Assembly: GCF_020510625.1 (NCBI RefSeq) | Contig: NZ_CP075191.1 | Location: 33,501-97,500 of the forward strand | Direction of reading: 5' to 3' | DNA: 64,000 nucleotides | Source: Ferribacterium limneticum | GTDB lineage: Bacteria > Pseudomonadota > Gammaproteobacteria > Burkholderiales > Rhodocyclaceae | Part shown: positions 35,825-45,850 of the stretch, one piece after another | How positions within the stretch are numbered: the first letter of the stretch is position 1 | How the letters are laid out: each line of letters begins with the position of its first letter | Notes under the pieces: generated by a model | The model's input: only the letters and a program-made list of their open reading frames with translations | What the model was told of the DNA's origin: nothing | Database searches by the model: none | Translations under genes and position numbers: made by a program

Positions 35825-35883
35825 GGGGAGATGCATTTGATTTCGGCTGTTTTTTGGGGGCGCCTGCCCGAGGGCGGAAGCGC

Positions 35884-36426
35884 TTACTTGATAAGCGGGA
35901 GCAAGGTGCGGAACTCGCTCGTTCCGGCCTGATGCAGCCACTCGAAAAGGACCATTTCGGTGGTGGCGATGCGGATGCCGCCTGCCCGCATCCGCTCAAT
36001 GGCCGCGCTGCGGTTTTCCGGGGTACGCGACGCAGCTGCGTCAGCAACCAGATAGACCTCAAAACCGGCGGCCTGCAGGCCGAAAGCTGTTTGCAGCACG
36101 CAGACGTGGGTTTCGGTACCCGTCAGGATGACCTGTGGCCGCTTGGCGGCACGCAACAGATCGACGACGCCGGGTTCGGCCGCGCAGGAAAAGTGCGTTT
36201 TATCGAAGAATTTGGCGTTCACTGCCGCATCGCGGATTGCCTGGACGCTGGGGCCTAGACCCTTGACGTATTGCTCGGAAACGAAGGCTGGAATGTCCAG
36301 CAGGTGGGCGCCTTCGAGCAGGCGAGCCGAGTTGGCGGTAACGCGCTCGCTGTCGTGAATCGCCGGTGCCAGCTTTTCCTGGATATCGACGACCAGCAAC
36401 AGCGAATCGTGGCGCCGAATCAGCAT
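35884..36426 (-). CDS. Isochorismatase-family hydrolase
   Basis: 180 residues of the cysteine hydrolase fold. The probable triad is Asp in LLVVDIQEK, Lys in FFDKTHFSC and Cys in TGTETHVCVLQTA. Closest in layout to YcaC-like hydrolases of unknown substrate. Its ATG overlaps the purU stop by one base (TAATG), so it is translated with purU. Confidence 0.87.
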   Translation of the reverse strand: MLIRRHDSLLLVVDIQEKLAPAIHDSERVTANSARLLEGAHLLDIPAFVSEQYVKGLGPSVQAIRDAAVNAKFFDKTHFSCAAEPGVVDLLRAAKRPQVILTGTETHVCVLQTAFGLQAAGFEVYLVADAAASRTPENRSAAIERMRAGGIRIATTEMVLFEWLHQAGTSEFRTLLPLIK

Positions 36427-37289
36427 TAGCGGAAGACGACGGTCTTGTTGCCATGCACCAGCACCCGGTCTTCCAGGTGATAGCGCAGGCCGCGAGCGAG
36501 AACGGTCTTCTCGATGTCCTTGCCGTAACGGACCATGTCTTCCGGCGAGTCGGAGTGATCAATGCGGATCACGTCCTGCTCGATGATCGGGCCGGCGTCG
36601 AGTTCGCTCGTCACGTAGTGGCAGGTCGCCCCGATCAGCTTGACGCCGCGCGTGTAGGCCTGGTGATAAGGCTTGGCGCCGGCGAAGCTGGGCAGGAAAC
36701 TGTGGTGGATGTTGATGATCTTGCCGGCCAGCGCATCACACAATTCGGGCGACAAGACCTGCATGTAGCGGGCAAGAACCATCGAGTCGCCGCGCACGTC
36801 TTCAAAGATGCGCTGAATCTCGGCGTAGGCGGCCGCCTTGTTGTCGGCCGTCACTGGCACATGGTGGAAGGGGATGCCGTGCCATTCCACAAAGCCACGG
36901 AAAGTATCGTGGTTGGAAATGACGCAGGGGATCTCGATGTCGAGTTCCTTGGCCTGCCAGCGCGCCAGCAGGTCGTACAGACAGTGTTCCTGCTTGGAAA
37001 CCAGCACGACAACGCGCTTCTTGACCGCGCTGTCGTTGATTTGCCAGGTCATCGCCAGCGGCTCCGCGACTTCCTTGCGGAAGCGTTCGCGGAACTCGGC
37101 GAGCAGGAAAGGCAGCGAATCAGCCTTGATTTCGATGCGCATGAAATAGCGACCGGTCAGCACGTCCGAATGGAAACTCGATTCGAGAATCCAGCCACCG
37201 TTGCCGGCGATGAAGCCGGAAACGCGGGCGATGATGCCCACCTGATCGGGGCAGGAGGCGGAGAGCGTGTAGAAGCGGTCGCGATACAT
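36426..37289 (-). CDS. purU: Formyltetrahydrofolate deformylase
   Basis: 287 residues. N-terminal ACT domain (LSASCPDQVGIIARVSGFIA) and a formyltransferase-fold catalytic domain with VISNHDTF, INIHHSFLPSF and the conserved GATCHYVTSELDAGPII. It hydrolyses 10-formyl-THF to THF and formate, balancing one-carbon pools and supplying formate to PurT. A dispersed hairpin repeat abuts its start. Confidence 0.95.
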   Translation of the reverse strand: MYRDRFYTLSASCPDQVGIIARVSGFIAGNGGWILESSFHSDVLTGRYFMRIEIKADSLPFLLAEFRERFRKEVAEPLAMTWQINDSAVKKRVVVLVSKQEHCLYDLLARWQAKELDIEIPCVISNHDTFRGFVEWHGIPFHHVPVTADNKAAAYAEIQRIFEDVRGDSMVLARYMQVLSPELCDALAGKIINIHHSFLPSFAGAKPYHQAYTRGVKLIGATCHYVTSELDAGPIIEQDVIRIDHSDSPEDMVRYGKDIEKTVLARGLRYHLEDRVLVHGNKTVVFR

Positions 37290-37291
37290 TA

Positions 37292-37362
37292 TTAGTCGTC
37301 AGTAGTTAGTCACTAGTCGTTAGAGCCGGTTCTGCTAACAGCTAATAACTAGCGACTAGCAG
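37292..37362. repeat. Dispersed hairpin repeat, copy A
   Basis: A TAGT-rich imperfect inverted repeat: left arm GTTAGTCACTAGTCGTTAG (about 37305-37323), right arm CTAATAACTAGCGACTAGC (37342-37360). Blocks GTCAGT-GTTAGTC, TAGTCGTTAG and CAGCTAATAACTA recur in the same order at 63271-63340 (copy B). It lies between purU and thrH, and its right arm contains the thrH stop codon. Confidence 0.75.
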
Positions 37363-37963
37363 CCAGAAACGCCTTGTCGATTTCAGTACGCAGGTCGTCG
37401 TAATTCAGCACGACCGGGTACTGCGGGAATTCGCGGATGACGTTTTCCGGCGGGTGGAACAGGATGCCACCATGGGCTTCGCCGAGCATCGCCGTGTCGT
37501 TGTAAGAGTCACCGGCAGCCACGATCTTGAAATTCAGTTCCTTGAAGCGCTTGACCGCTTCGCGCTTCTGGTCCGGCATGCGCAGGTGGTAATTGACCAG
37601 CATGCCTTCGGCGTCGTCTTCCAGCGAGTGGCAGAACAGTGTCGGCCAACCCAGTTGGCGCATCAGCGGGTGAGCGAATTCGTAGAAAGTGTCGGACAGG
37701 ATGACAACCTGGTAATCCTCGCGCAGCTTGTCGAGAAAGGCGCGGGCGCCGGGCATCGGGCCCATTTCGCCGATCACCTTCTGGATGTCCGGCAGGCCGA
37801 GCTTGTGCTGGCGCAGGATGTCGAGCCGGTAGGTCATCAGCTTGTCGTAGTCCGGCTCGTCGCGCGTCGTGCGCATCAGCTCGGGAATACCCGTGCGCTT
37901 GGAGAATTCGATCCAGATTTCGGGGACAAGCACCCCTTCAAGGTCAAGACAGACGATTTGCAC
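37349..37963 (-). CDS. thrH: Phosphoserine phosphatase/homoserine phosphotransferase ThrH
   Basis: 204 residues of the HAD superfamily. Motif I is CLDLEGVLVPE (the ThrH form with E rather than FDSDGT), and the last motif is AAGDSYNDTAMLG. ThrH dephosphorylates phosphoserine and can transfer the phosphate to homoserine. The last codons (AASR and stop) lie inside the dispersed repeat, so the C-terminus is probably repeat-derived. Confidence 0.88.
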   Translation of the reverse strand: MQIVCLDLEGVLVPEIWIEFSKRTGIPELMRTTRDEPDYDKLMTYRLDILRQHKLGLPDIQKVIGEMGPMPGARAFLDKLREDYQVVILSDTFYEFAHPLMRQLGWPTLFCHSLEDDAEGMLVNYHLRMPDQKREAVKRFKELNFKIVAAGDSYNDTAMLGEAHGGILFHPPENVIREFPQYPVVLNYDDLRTEIDKAFLAASR

Positions 37964-38207
37964 GGTTGGCTCCAGCGGAGAGTTCAGGAAAACCGCGATT
38001 TTACCCGATGCAGGCTTTGTTTTTGGGCGGTTTTTCCGGCTGACCGTGGGATAGGACGTTGTTTTCCGCCATTAAGCGATGACATTGATTTCTTTTGAGC
38101 CAGCAAGAAAAAATAGGTCCGCCAACATTGGCCAAGATCGAATATCCGGACTAGGATGAATGCGTGAATTGAGTAGTTTCCAGGCAACCCATTCAGGAGA
38201 AAAGCTC
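37964..38207. other. Spacer between thrH and the small lysine-rich gene
   Basis: This stretch holds the divergent upstream regions of thrH (leftward) and of the small gene at 38208. I see no structured element or longer gene in it. No clear sigma-70 pair could be placed with confidence. Confidence 0.5.
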
Positions 38208-38276
38208 ATGGGCAGCAAAGACAAGAAGAAGGAATCAAAGGGTAAGAAACCGCAACCCAAACCGGCGATCCGATAG
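38208..38276 (+). CDS. Possible 22-residue lysine-rich small protein
   Basis: ATG at 38208 opens a 22-codon frame, MGSKDKKKESKGKKPQPKP followed by AIR and stop, preceded by CAGGAGAAAAGCTC, a good ribosome site. The peptide is strongly basic and low-complexity, suggestive of nucleic-acid or ribosome contact. I infer coding from the start context and composition only. Confidence 0.45.
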   Translation: MGSKDKKKESKGKKPQPKPAIR

Positions 38277-38395
38277 ACCGAAAACATCAATTGGTGGGTT
38301 TGGGGCGTTGCTTGGCGCGTTGCGCCATGCTGACGCTGGATTGCCTGTTCGCCAGGCGCGCGGATTTGGCTACATGTAATTTGTCGAGGTGAAAT

Positions 38396-38710
38396 ATGTC
38401 CAATGTGACTGATCTGAACAACAACCAGAAAATTGTTGCCGACATGAAAGCGGTTGTTTCCGATGCCGAAGCTATCTTTCATGAGACGGCGGGCGTTGCT
38501 GGCGACAAGATGCTCGACGTGCGTCAGCGCATCAGCGAGCGTCTGGGCGCTGCCAAGGTGCGGGTTGCGAATGCCGAGGCTGCTGCTCTGGAAAAGAGCA
38601 AGGCAGCTGCGGCGGCCACCGATGCCTGTGTCCGGAAGAATCCGTGGCAATCGGTCGGGATTGCGGCCAGTGTCGGTTTGGTGCTCGGCATCCTGATCGG
38701 GCGTCGATAG
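38396..38710 (+). CDS. ElaB/YqjD/DUF883 family membrane-anchored protein
   Basis: 104 residues: a long charged helix with many Ala and Lys, the NPWQSVG turn, and a C-terminal hydrophobic segment ending in GILIGRR. This is the layout of ElaB/YqjD tail-anchored proteins, which bind ribosomes at the inner membrane in stationary phase in E. coli. GAGGTGAAAT precedes the ATG. Confidence 0.85.
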   Translation: MSNVTDLNNNQKIVADMKAVVSDAEAIFHETAGVAGDKMLDVRQRISERLGAAKVRVANAEAAALEKSKAAAAATDACVRKNPWQSVGIAASVGLVLGILIGRR

Positions 38711-38874
38711 GCCTGGCGGCCAGACGGAAGCGTCGCCAAGCGGCGATGCTTCCTGAAAATCCTAAACGCTTTTTCCAGGGCGCGATGCGTTGGTTTGATC
38801 GGCAATTGCGGCCAGGGCAGGCATGAGCGGGGTTATTCCTTCATCCCGGTAGGCTGGGGTTATTCCTGTCCCAT

Positions 38875-40782
<1,908 letters not shown>

Positions 40783-40961
40783 GAGGGGGTGGATTATAAC
40801 GACCCCCCTGTCCGCAGGCGAAAGGCAACGCTGCCGGAAGCCTGTTCCGGTCTGCCTTGGATCAACCGGTGAAAATGGCCAAATCTACAATTGTTACAAA
40901 CATTTAGCGCACATTTCCGGGAATTTGGCTACGGTTTGTCAACGCCTGCTAGAATTCCTCA

Positions 40962-42167
40962 ATGATCAAGCAGATTCGCACCGAACAGCTCAAGCCGGGC
41001 ATGTACATCCACGACCTCAATTGTGGCTGGCTGGATCATCCTTTCGTCTCCAATGCCTTCTTCGTCAAGGATGAGGCGACGGTCGACAAGATTGCCAATC
41101 TTGGCATCCGCGAGTTGTATATCGACACGGTCAAGGGGGCCGATGTCTGGGCGGCGCCGACGCAGTCCGAAGTCAATGCCGATCTTGAGCGCCGCTTGCA
41201 GGAAATCGCCCAGAAGCGTGCCGAAAAGCCTGTTGCCACCGAGCTGAAGGACGAAGCCGCGCGCGCCCGGCGCCTGCATGGCGAGGCCAACAAGATGGCC
41301 CGGCTGGTGCTCGACGACGTGCGTTTCGGCCAGAAAGTGCAGGTCGAGCGCCTCGAGCCGCTGGTCGATAGCATGGTCGAGTCGGTCTTCCGCCATCAGG
41401 ATGCCCTGTTGCCGATGGCCCGCCTGAAGAATCTCGACGATTACACCTTCGAACATTCAGTCAGCGTCAGCACCCTGTTGATCGCCTTCGGCCGCACCCT
41501 GAAGCTGCCGAAGGAGACCATCAAGGAAATCGCCCTTGGCGGCCTGTTGCACGACATCGGCAAAGCCCATGTGCCGGACGCCATCCTCAACAAGCCGGCC
41601 AAGCTGACTGACGACGAGTTCGCCAAAATGAAGTCGCATGTTGCCGAGAGCCTGCGGCTGCTGGAGGATGTTCCCGGGATCAGCGAGGCGACCCGGCAGG
41701 TGGTGGCCGAGCACCACGAACGTTTCGATGGATCTGGCTACCCGAATCGTCTGCCGGGCAGTTCGATCTCGCTTTACGGGCAGATGGCGGCAATTGTCGA
41801 TGTCTACGATGCGATCACCTCGGACAAGGTCTACAACCGCGGCATGCCGCCGACGCAGGCATTGAAGAAGCTGCTCGAGTGGAGCAAACACCATTTCGAC
41901 CCGCAACTGGTGCAGACCTTCATCCGCGCCATCGGCATCTATCCGACCGGTACTTTGGTCAGGCTGGAAAGCAACCGCATGGGCGTGGTCGTCGAGCAGA
42001 ACGAAGGGAACCTGCTCCAGCCGATGGTTCGCATTTTTTACCATGCCGCGCAGCAGCACTACATCCCGCCAGAGATCGTCGATCTCTCCAAGGTTCAGGA
42101 CAAAGTCGCCAGTTTCGAGAATTACGACAAATGGAAAATCGATCCCTATCAGTGGTTGCCGGCCTGA
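40962..42167 (+). CDS. HD-GYP domain cyclic-di-GMP phosphodiesterase
   Basis: 401 residues: N-terminal DUF3391 domain (LKPGMYIHDLNCGWLDHPF) and an HD-GYP domain with all hallmark residues, namely EHSVSVS, LHDIGKA (HD near residue 197), SHVAES, and HHERFDGSGYP near residue 251. It should hydrolyse cyclic di-GMP. Followed by a coiled-coil protein and a second HD-GYP paralogue with altered residues. Confidence 0.93.
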   Translation: MIKQIRTEQLKPGMYIHDLNCGWLDHPFVSNAFFVKDEATVDKIANLGIRELYIDTVKGADVWAAPTQSEVNADLERRLQEIAQKRAEKPVATELKDEAARARRLHGEANKMARLVLDDVRFGQKVQVERLEPLVDSMVESVFRHQDALLPMARLKNLDDYTFEHSVSVSTLLIAFGRTLKLPKETIKEIALGGLLHDIGKAHVPDAILNKPAKLTDDEFAKMKSHVAESLRLLEDVPGISEATRQVVAEHHERFDGSGYPNRLPGSSISLYGQMAAIVDVYDAITSDKVYNRGMPPTQALKKLLEWSKHHFDPQLVQTFIRAIGIYPTGTLVRLESNRMGVVVEQNEGNLLQPMVRIFYHAAQQHYIPPEIVDLSKVQDKVASFENYDKWKIDPYQWLPA

Positions 42168-42739
42168 TCGCCCTGCTGGCGATGCCGCTTGCCGCATGCG
42201 CAGCGGAATCCGGGGCGGAGACCGATCAGCAGGCCTCCTGGCGGGAGCGTCTGGACAAGGCGGCCGCCTTGCAGAGCGAAAGCAAGTCGCTCAAGGAAGA
42301 AGGCCTCAAGCGGAAGGAGCAGCTGCACCTTGAGTGCGGGAAGAAATTTCTGGTCAATTCGTGTCGTATCGATGCCGACCGGGAGTATCTGAAAACCACC
42401 CACGAAGCCCGGCGCCTGGAGGCCGAGGGCAGGGCACTTGAGCGCGAGGTCAAGAAGGAGCAGCTAGCCGAGCGGGACAGGCAGCGCGCTGATGAGGCGC
42501 CTCGTCACGAGGCAGAGATGCAGGCGCGCCAGGCGGATATGGCGGCGAGCCGGCAGGCAGCCGAGCAAAAGATTGAAGCGGAGCGCGCCGACAAGGCCAG
42601 GAAGGCTGCCGAAGGCGAAAAGCGCAAGGCCGAACAGGCCGAGAAGTACCGCCAGAAGCAGGAAGCCCACGATGCCAAGGTGGCTGCCAAAAAGCTCGAA
42701 GCAGAGCGCCGGGCCGCCGAGGACGGGGTAAAGAAATAA
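42131..42739 (+). CDS. Exported coiled-coil protein
   Basis: 202 residues. A signal segment (LSVVAGLIALLAMPLAACA, possibly lipoprotein-like) precedes a long Lys/Glu/Ala-rich coiled coil from about residue 35 to the end. Two cysteines occur in LECGKKFLVNSCRID. The ATG at 42131 overlaps the first HD-GYP gene by 37 bases, and the second HD-GYP gene follows after 13 bases. No family recognised beyond a DUF4124-free envelope coiled coil. Confidence 0.75.
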   Translation: MENRSLSVVAGLIALLAMPLAACAAESGAETDQQASWRERLDKAAALQSESKSLKEEGLKRKEQLHLECGKKFLVNSCRIDADREYLKTTHEARRLEAEGRALEREVKKEQLAERDRQRADEAPRHEAEMQARQADMAASRQAAEQKIEAERADKARKAAEGEKRKAEQAEKYRQKQEAHDAKVAAKKLEAERRAAEDGVKK

Positions 42740-42752
42740 GCGTGCTGGCGCC

Positions 42753-43967
42753 ATGATCCGCAAACTCTCCATCGACCAGTTGCTGCCCGGCATGTATGTC
42801 GTGGATCTGCACAAGCGCTGGCTCGATCACTCGATCTGGATAAAACGCTTCAAGGTGCGCGACGAGGCGCATATCTGGAAGCTCAAGGAGCAGGGCATCA
42901 CCGAAATCAGCATCGATACCCAGAAAGGGATCGATCTGCCGCCTTCGCCGATAGCCCGCATCAACGCAGTCGAGCAAAGATTCAAGTCGCTGGCCGAGAT
43001 CAAGGCCGCCATGCCGCACACTGTTTCGCTGGGCGAGGAGCGGCGACGGGCCTTCCGACTCTTGACCGAGGCGAGTGGCACGGTAACTGGCTTGATGCTG
43101 GCCGCCAAGGCCGGCCTTAGTGTCGATGCCGCGCAGCTCGAACCGGTCGTCGGCAAGATGATGGAATCGGTAATCCGCAATCCCGATGCACTGGTTCCGC
43201 TGGCCCGCCTGAAACGCCAGGAAGCCTATGCGACCGAGCACGCCGTGGCGACGGCAGCGCTGATCATCGCCTTCGGCCGGCATCAGGGCATGTCCGAGCC
43301 GGAAATCGAGAAGCTGGCGCTCGGCACCATGGTCAAGGACATCGGCAACTCGGCCCTGGATGCCCGGCTGGTGAGCAAGCCCGGCATGCTGTCCAAGGCC
43401 GAATACTCCATCGTCCAGAGCCACGTTGAAGAAGGCTTGGCAGTCCTCGAGGCAACATCCCGGCTTTCGGAAATGTCGGTCGCTGTGGTTCTCGAACACC
43501 ATGAGCGCTACAACGGTTGCGGTTATCCCTACCGGATGGCTGGCGACGAAATCTCGGTGGCCGGTCGCATGGCAGCCATTGTTGACACCTATGATGCGAT
43601 GACCTCGGAGCGCCCCTACCGGGCGGCGATGTCGCCGTCGCATGCGCTGCGCCAGCTCTACGACGAAGGCGGCACGCAATACGACCCGGCCTTGGTCGCG
43701 GCTTTCGTCAAGACAGTCGGCATCTATCCGGTCGGCACCCTGGTCCTGCTCGAAAGCGGCCATCTCGCCGTGGTCGAGCAGTTGCATCCCGAAAACATGC
43801 TGACACCGCTGGTTCGCGTGATTTACCACGCCGGCCGCAAGCAATACGTCACGGTGCCCGTCGAGGTCGATCTGGCCCGCAAGATCGGCAACCACTACGG
43901 CCAGATCGTTCGCGCCGAAAACTACGAGACCTGGGGCATCAGCCCCTTGCGCTGGCAACCTGCCTGA
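42753..43967 (+). CDS. HD-GYP paralogue with degenerate catalytic motif
   Basis: 404 residues, same DUF3391 plus HD-GYP layout as the gene at 40962. The HD pair is changed: the motif reads VKDIGNS (residues about 194-200) instead of LHDIGKA, so the metal-binding His is Lys and the conserved Lys is Asn; the GYP motif reads HHERYNGCGYP with Asn for Asp. Hydrolysis is unlikely; ligand sensing or regulation of the active paralogue is possible. Ends 29 bases inside mutY. Confidence 0.88.
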   Translation: MIRKLSIDQLLPGMYVVDLHKRWLDHSIWIKRFKVRDEAHIWKLKEQGITEISIDTQKGIDLPPSPIARINAVEQRFKSLAEIKAAMPHTVSLGEERRRAFRLLTEASGTVTGLMLAAKAGLSVDAAQLEPVVGKMMESVIRNPDALVPLARLKRQEAYATEHAVATAALIIAFGRHQGMSEPEIEKLALGTMVKDIGNSALDARLVSKPGMLSKAEYSIVQSHVEEGLAVLEATSRLSEMSVAVVLEHHERYNGCGYPYRMAGDEISVAGRMAAIVDTYDAMTSERPYRAAMSPSHALRQLYDEGGTQYDPALVAAFVKTVGIYPVGTLVLLESGHLAVVEQLHPENMLTPLVRVIYHAGRKQYVTVPVEVDLARKIGNHYGQIVRAENYETWGISPLRWQPA

Positions 43968-44976
43968 TCAGTTTCCGGATCGGCGTGGGTACGCCGGCGT
44001 CGGCAGCCTTATCGAGATCGATCCATTCGAGTCCGGCTTCACCCAAGTGAGCCAGCGGCTCAATCCGGCATAGCACCGGCTCCAGGGTCAGCTTGAAATG
44101 GGTAAAGGCGTGCTTCAATGCTGGCAGTGGCGACTGTTCGCCCAGTTGCAGGCCAAGGCGGGCGGCGACTTGATCCGGCTTACCTTCCGGCGGCACCAGC
44201 AGACCACCCCACAATCCGCTCGGCGGGCGGCGTTCGAGCAGCAGGCGTTGCCCGTCGCTGAGCAGCACGAAAGTCGCCGTTCGTTCCGGCACCTTGGCAC
44301 GCGGTTTCGCCGTCGGCAGTTCAGCCTGCCGGCCATCGCGCCGCGCCACGCAGCCGCTAGCCACCGGGCACTCGAGGCAGCGCGGCTTGCTGCGGGTGCA
44401 TAAGGTGGCGCCCAGGTCCATCAGGCCTTGTGTATAGACCTCGATATCCCCATCTGGCAGCAGGCTGCCCGCCAGCGTCCACAATTGGCGGTCCACCGCC
44501 GTGGCACCAGGGAAACCGTCGATACCGAATTGCCGGCACAGCACCCGCTTGACGTTGCCATCCAGAATCGCCGCCCGCCGCCCGAACGAGAAGGCGGCAA
44601 TGGCCGCAGCGGTCGACCGCCCGATACCGGGCAACTCGGCCAATTGTTCCGGCGAATCTGGAAAACTGCCGCCATGGGCAGCGACCACCTGCTGGGCGCA
44701 GCGGTGCAGATTGCGCGCCCGGGCGTAATAGCCGAGGCCGGCCCAATGCTCGATCACTGTTTCGATCGGCGCCGCAGCCAGCGCCTGCACATCGGGAAAA
44801 CTGCCCAGAAAGCGCAGGTAATAGGGCATCACCGTGCTGACCTGCGTCTGCTGCAGCATGATCTCGGAAAGCCAGATCCGGTAAGGGTCGCGCGTATTCT
44901 GCCAAGGCAGGTCGTGACGGCCGGCGACCTTCTGCCAGGCAATCAGTTGTTCGGTGAAGGGATTGGGGGCGGCCAA
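43939..44976 (-). CDS. mutY: A/G-specific adenine DNA glycosylase
   Basis: 345 residues. Helix-hairpin-helix LPGIGRSTAAAIAAF with catalytic Asp in AILDGNVKR, Fe-S cluster cysteines in CTRSKPRCLECPVASGC, and a C-terminal NUDIX-like 8-oxoG recognition domain. Removes adenine opposite 8-oxoguanine. Divergent from the flavin reductase gene. Confidence 0.95.
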   Translation of the reverse strand: MAAPNPFTEQLIAWQKVAGRHDLPWQNTRDPYRIWLSEIMLQQTQVSTVMPYYLRFLGSFPDVQALAAAPIETVIEHWAGLGYYARARNLHRCAQQVVAAHGGSFPDSPEQLAELPGIGRSTAAAIAAFSFGRRAAILDGNVKRVLCRQFGIDGFPGATAVDRQLWTLAGSLLPDGDIEVYTQGLMDLGATLCTRSKPRCLECPVASGCVARRDGRQAELPTAKPRAKVPERTATFVLLSDGQRLLLERRPPSGLWGGLLVPPEGKPDQVAARLGLQLGEQSPLPALKHAFTHFKLTLEPVLCRIEPLAHLGEAGLEWIDLDKAADAGVPTPIRKLIRQVASARG

Positions 44977-45040
44977 ATTCTGCCTCGACGCAAGCTACGG
45001 GAGCACGGATAATACGGCCTTTTGACGCAAATCAAACTCG

Positions 45041-45541
45041 ATGACCCAACCGCAACACGACAGCCGCGCCCTGCGCAATGCCCTCGGACGCTTCGCCACC
45101 GGCGTTGCCGTCGTCACGGCTACCGACCCGGATGGTCATCCGATCGGTCTGACCGTCAATTCCTTCTCGGCCGTCTCGCTGGAGCCGGCGCTGGTTCTCT
45201 GGTGTCTCGACAACAAGTCGCACAACCTCGAAGCCTTCCGTCGCGCCAGCCATCACGCCATCAATATCCTGTCCGTCGAGCAGCAGGACATCTCCAACCG
45301 CTTCGCCACCTGGCCGGCCGACCGTTTCGTCAGCCTGCCCTGGCAGCACGGCGCCGGCGGCGCCCCGGTCTTCCCCGGCTGCTGCGCCACCTTCGAAGTA
45401 GCTAACGAAACTGCCCACGCCGCAGGTGACCACACCCTGTTCATCGGTCGTGTCGAGCGCTTCGGTGAGCGCGTCGACCTCGCTCCGCTGCTTTTTCACG
45501 CCGGACGCTACGCCGCCCTGACCGCCGATCAGGAAGATTGA
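45041..45541 (+). CDS. Flavin reductase-like FMN-binding protein
   Basis: 166 residues of the DIM6/NTAB flavin reductase fold: FATGVAVVTATDPDGHPIG, GLTVNSFSAVSLEPALVLWC and HAAGDHTLFIGRVE. Such proteins reduce free FMN for two-component monooxygenases; no partner oxygenase is near. Its stop overlaps the tRNA-Gly promoter. Confidence 0.87.
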   Translation: MTQPQHDSRALRNALGRFATGVAVVTATDPDGHPIGLTVNSFSAVSLEPALVLWCLDNKSHNLEAFRRASHHAINILSVEQQDISNRFATWPADRFVSLPWQHGAGGAPVFPGCCATFEVANETAHAAGDHTLFIGRVERFGERVDLAPLLFHAGRYAALTADQED

Positions 45542-45566
45542 ACCAGGCGCCTTCTGCGCTTAGAAT
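45538..45566 (+). promoter_or_regulatory. Probable promoter of tRNA-Gly
   Basis: TTGAAC (45538-45543) and TAGAAT (45561-45566) are separated by 17 bases, 18 bases before the tRNA. Good sigma-70 match; it overlaps the end of the flavin reductase gene. Confidence 0.65.
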
Positions 45567-45583
45567 GCAGCCTTTCGCCCAGA

Positions 45584-45657
45584 GCGGGCGTCGTATAATG
45601 GTAATACCCTAGCTTCCCAAGCTAGAGCCGTGGGTTCGATTCCCATCGCCCGCTCCA
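45584..45657 (+). tRNA. tRNA-Gly (CCC)
   Basis: 74 nt with encoded CCA. Acceptor GCGGGCG pairs with CGCCCGC, anticodon stem CTAGC/GCTAG encloses TTCCCAA, giving anticodon CCC, and the T-arm is GTGGG-TTCGATT-CCCAT. Its 3' end is the integration site of the island that follows. Confidence 0.96.
45634..45650 (+). repeat. attL core of the island
   Basis: GTTCGATTCCCATCGCC within the 3' part of tRNA-Gly, repeated directly at 61119-61135. The left junction keeps a complete tRNA. Confidence 0.85.
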
Positions 45658-45684
45658 AAAAATTGTTTTTCGCAGTCCAAGACT

Positions 45685-45727
45685 GGCCAGAGGCCCGCTT
45701 AAATACTAGGGTTCTGGCCTTTTTTTC
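45685..45727 (+). terminator. Terminator downstream of tRNA-Gly, supplied by the island
   Basis: GGCCAGA (45685-45691) and TCTGGCC (45713-45719) form a stem followed by eight T. It lies on the island side of attL, so it ends tRNA-Gly transcription with imported sequence. Confidence 0.75.
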
Positions 45728-45772
45728 GTCCATGTTGGTCCAGTGAGAGCCATTGCCATCCTGCTTTTTTGA

Positions 45773-45814
45773 GGGGTAACATTCAGGGGTAACTGCTGGT
45801 TGAGGTGGGGTAAC
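45773..45814 (+). repeat. GGGGTAAC repeats at the left end (possible integrase arm sites)
   Basis: GGGGTAAC occurs at 45773-45780, 45786-45793 and 45807-45814. Two copies, with the same flanking context (GGGGTAACTGC), recur at the right end at 61048-61067. Directly repeated short motifs near both att sites are typical of integrase or excisionase arm-binding sites; this role is inferred. Confidence 0.6.
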
Positions 45815-45850
45815 TCTCCCGAATGTATGCGACCGATGAAAGGCGCGGAC

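Noticed and set aside
38644..38826. 60-codon frame after the ElaB-like gene
   Set aside because: It overlaps the end of the ElaB-like gene in another frame and lacks start context.
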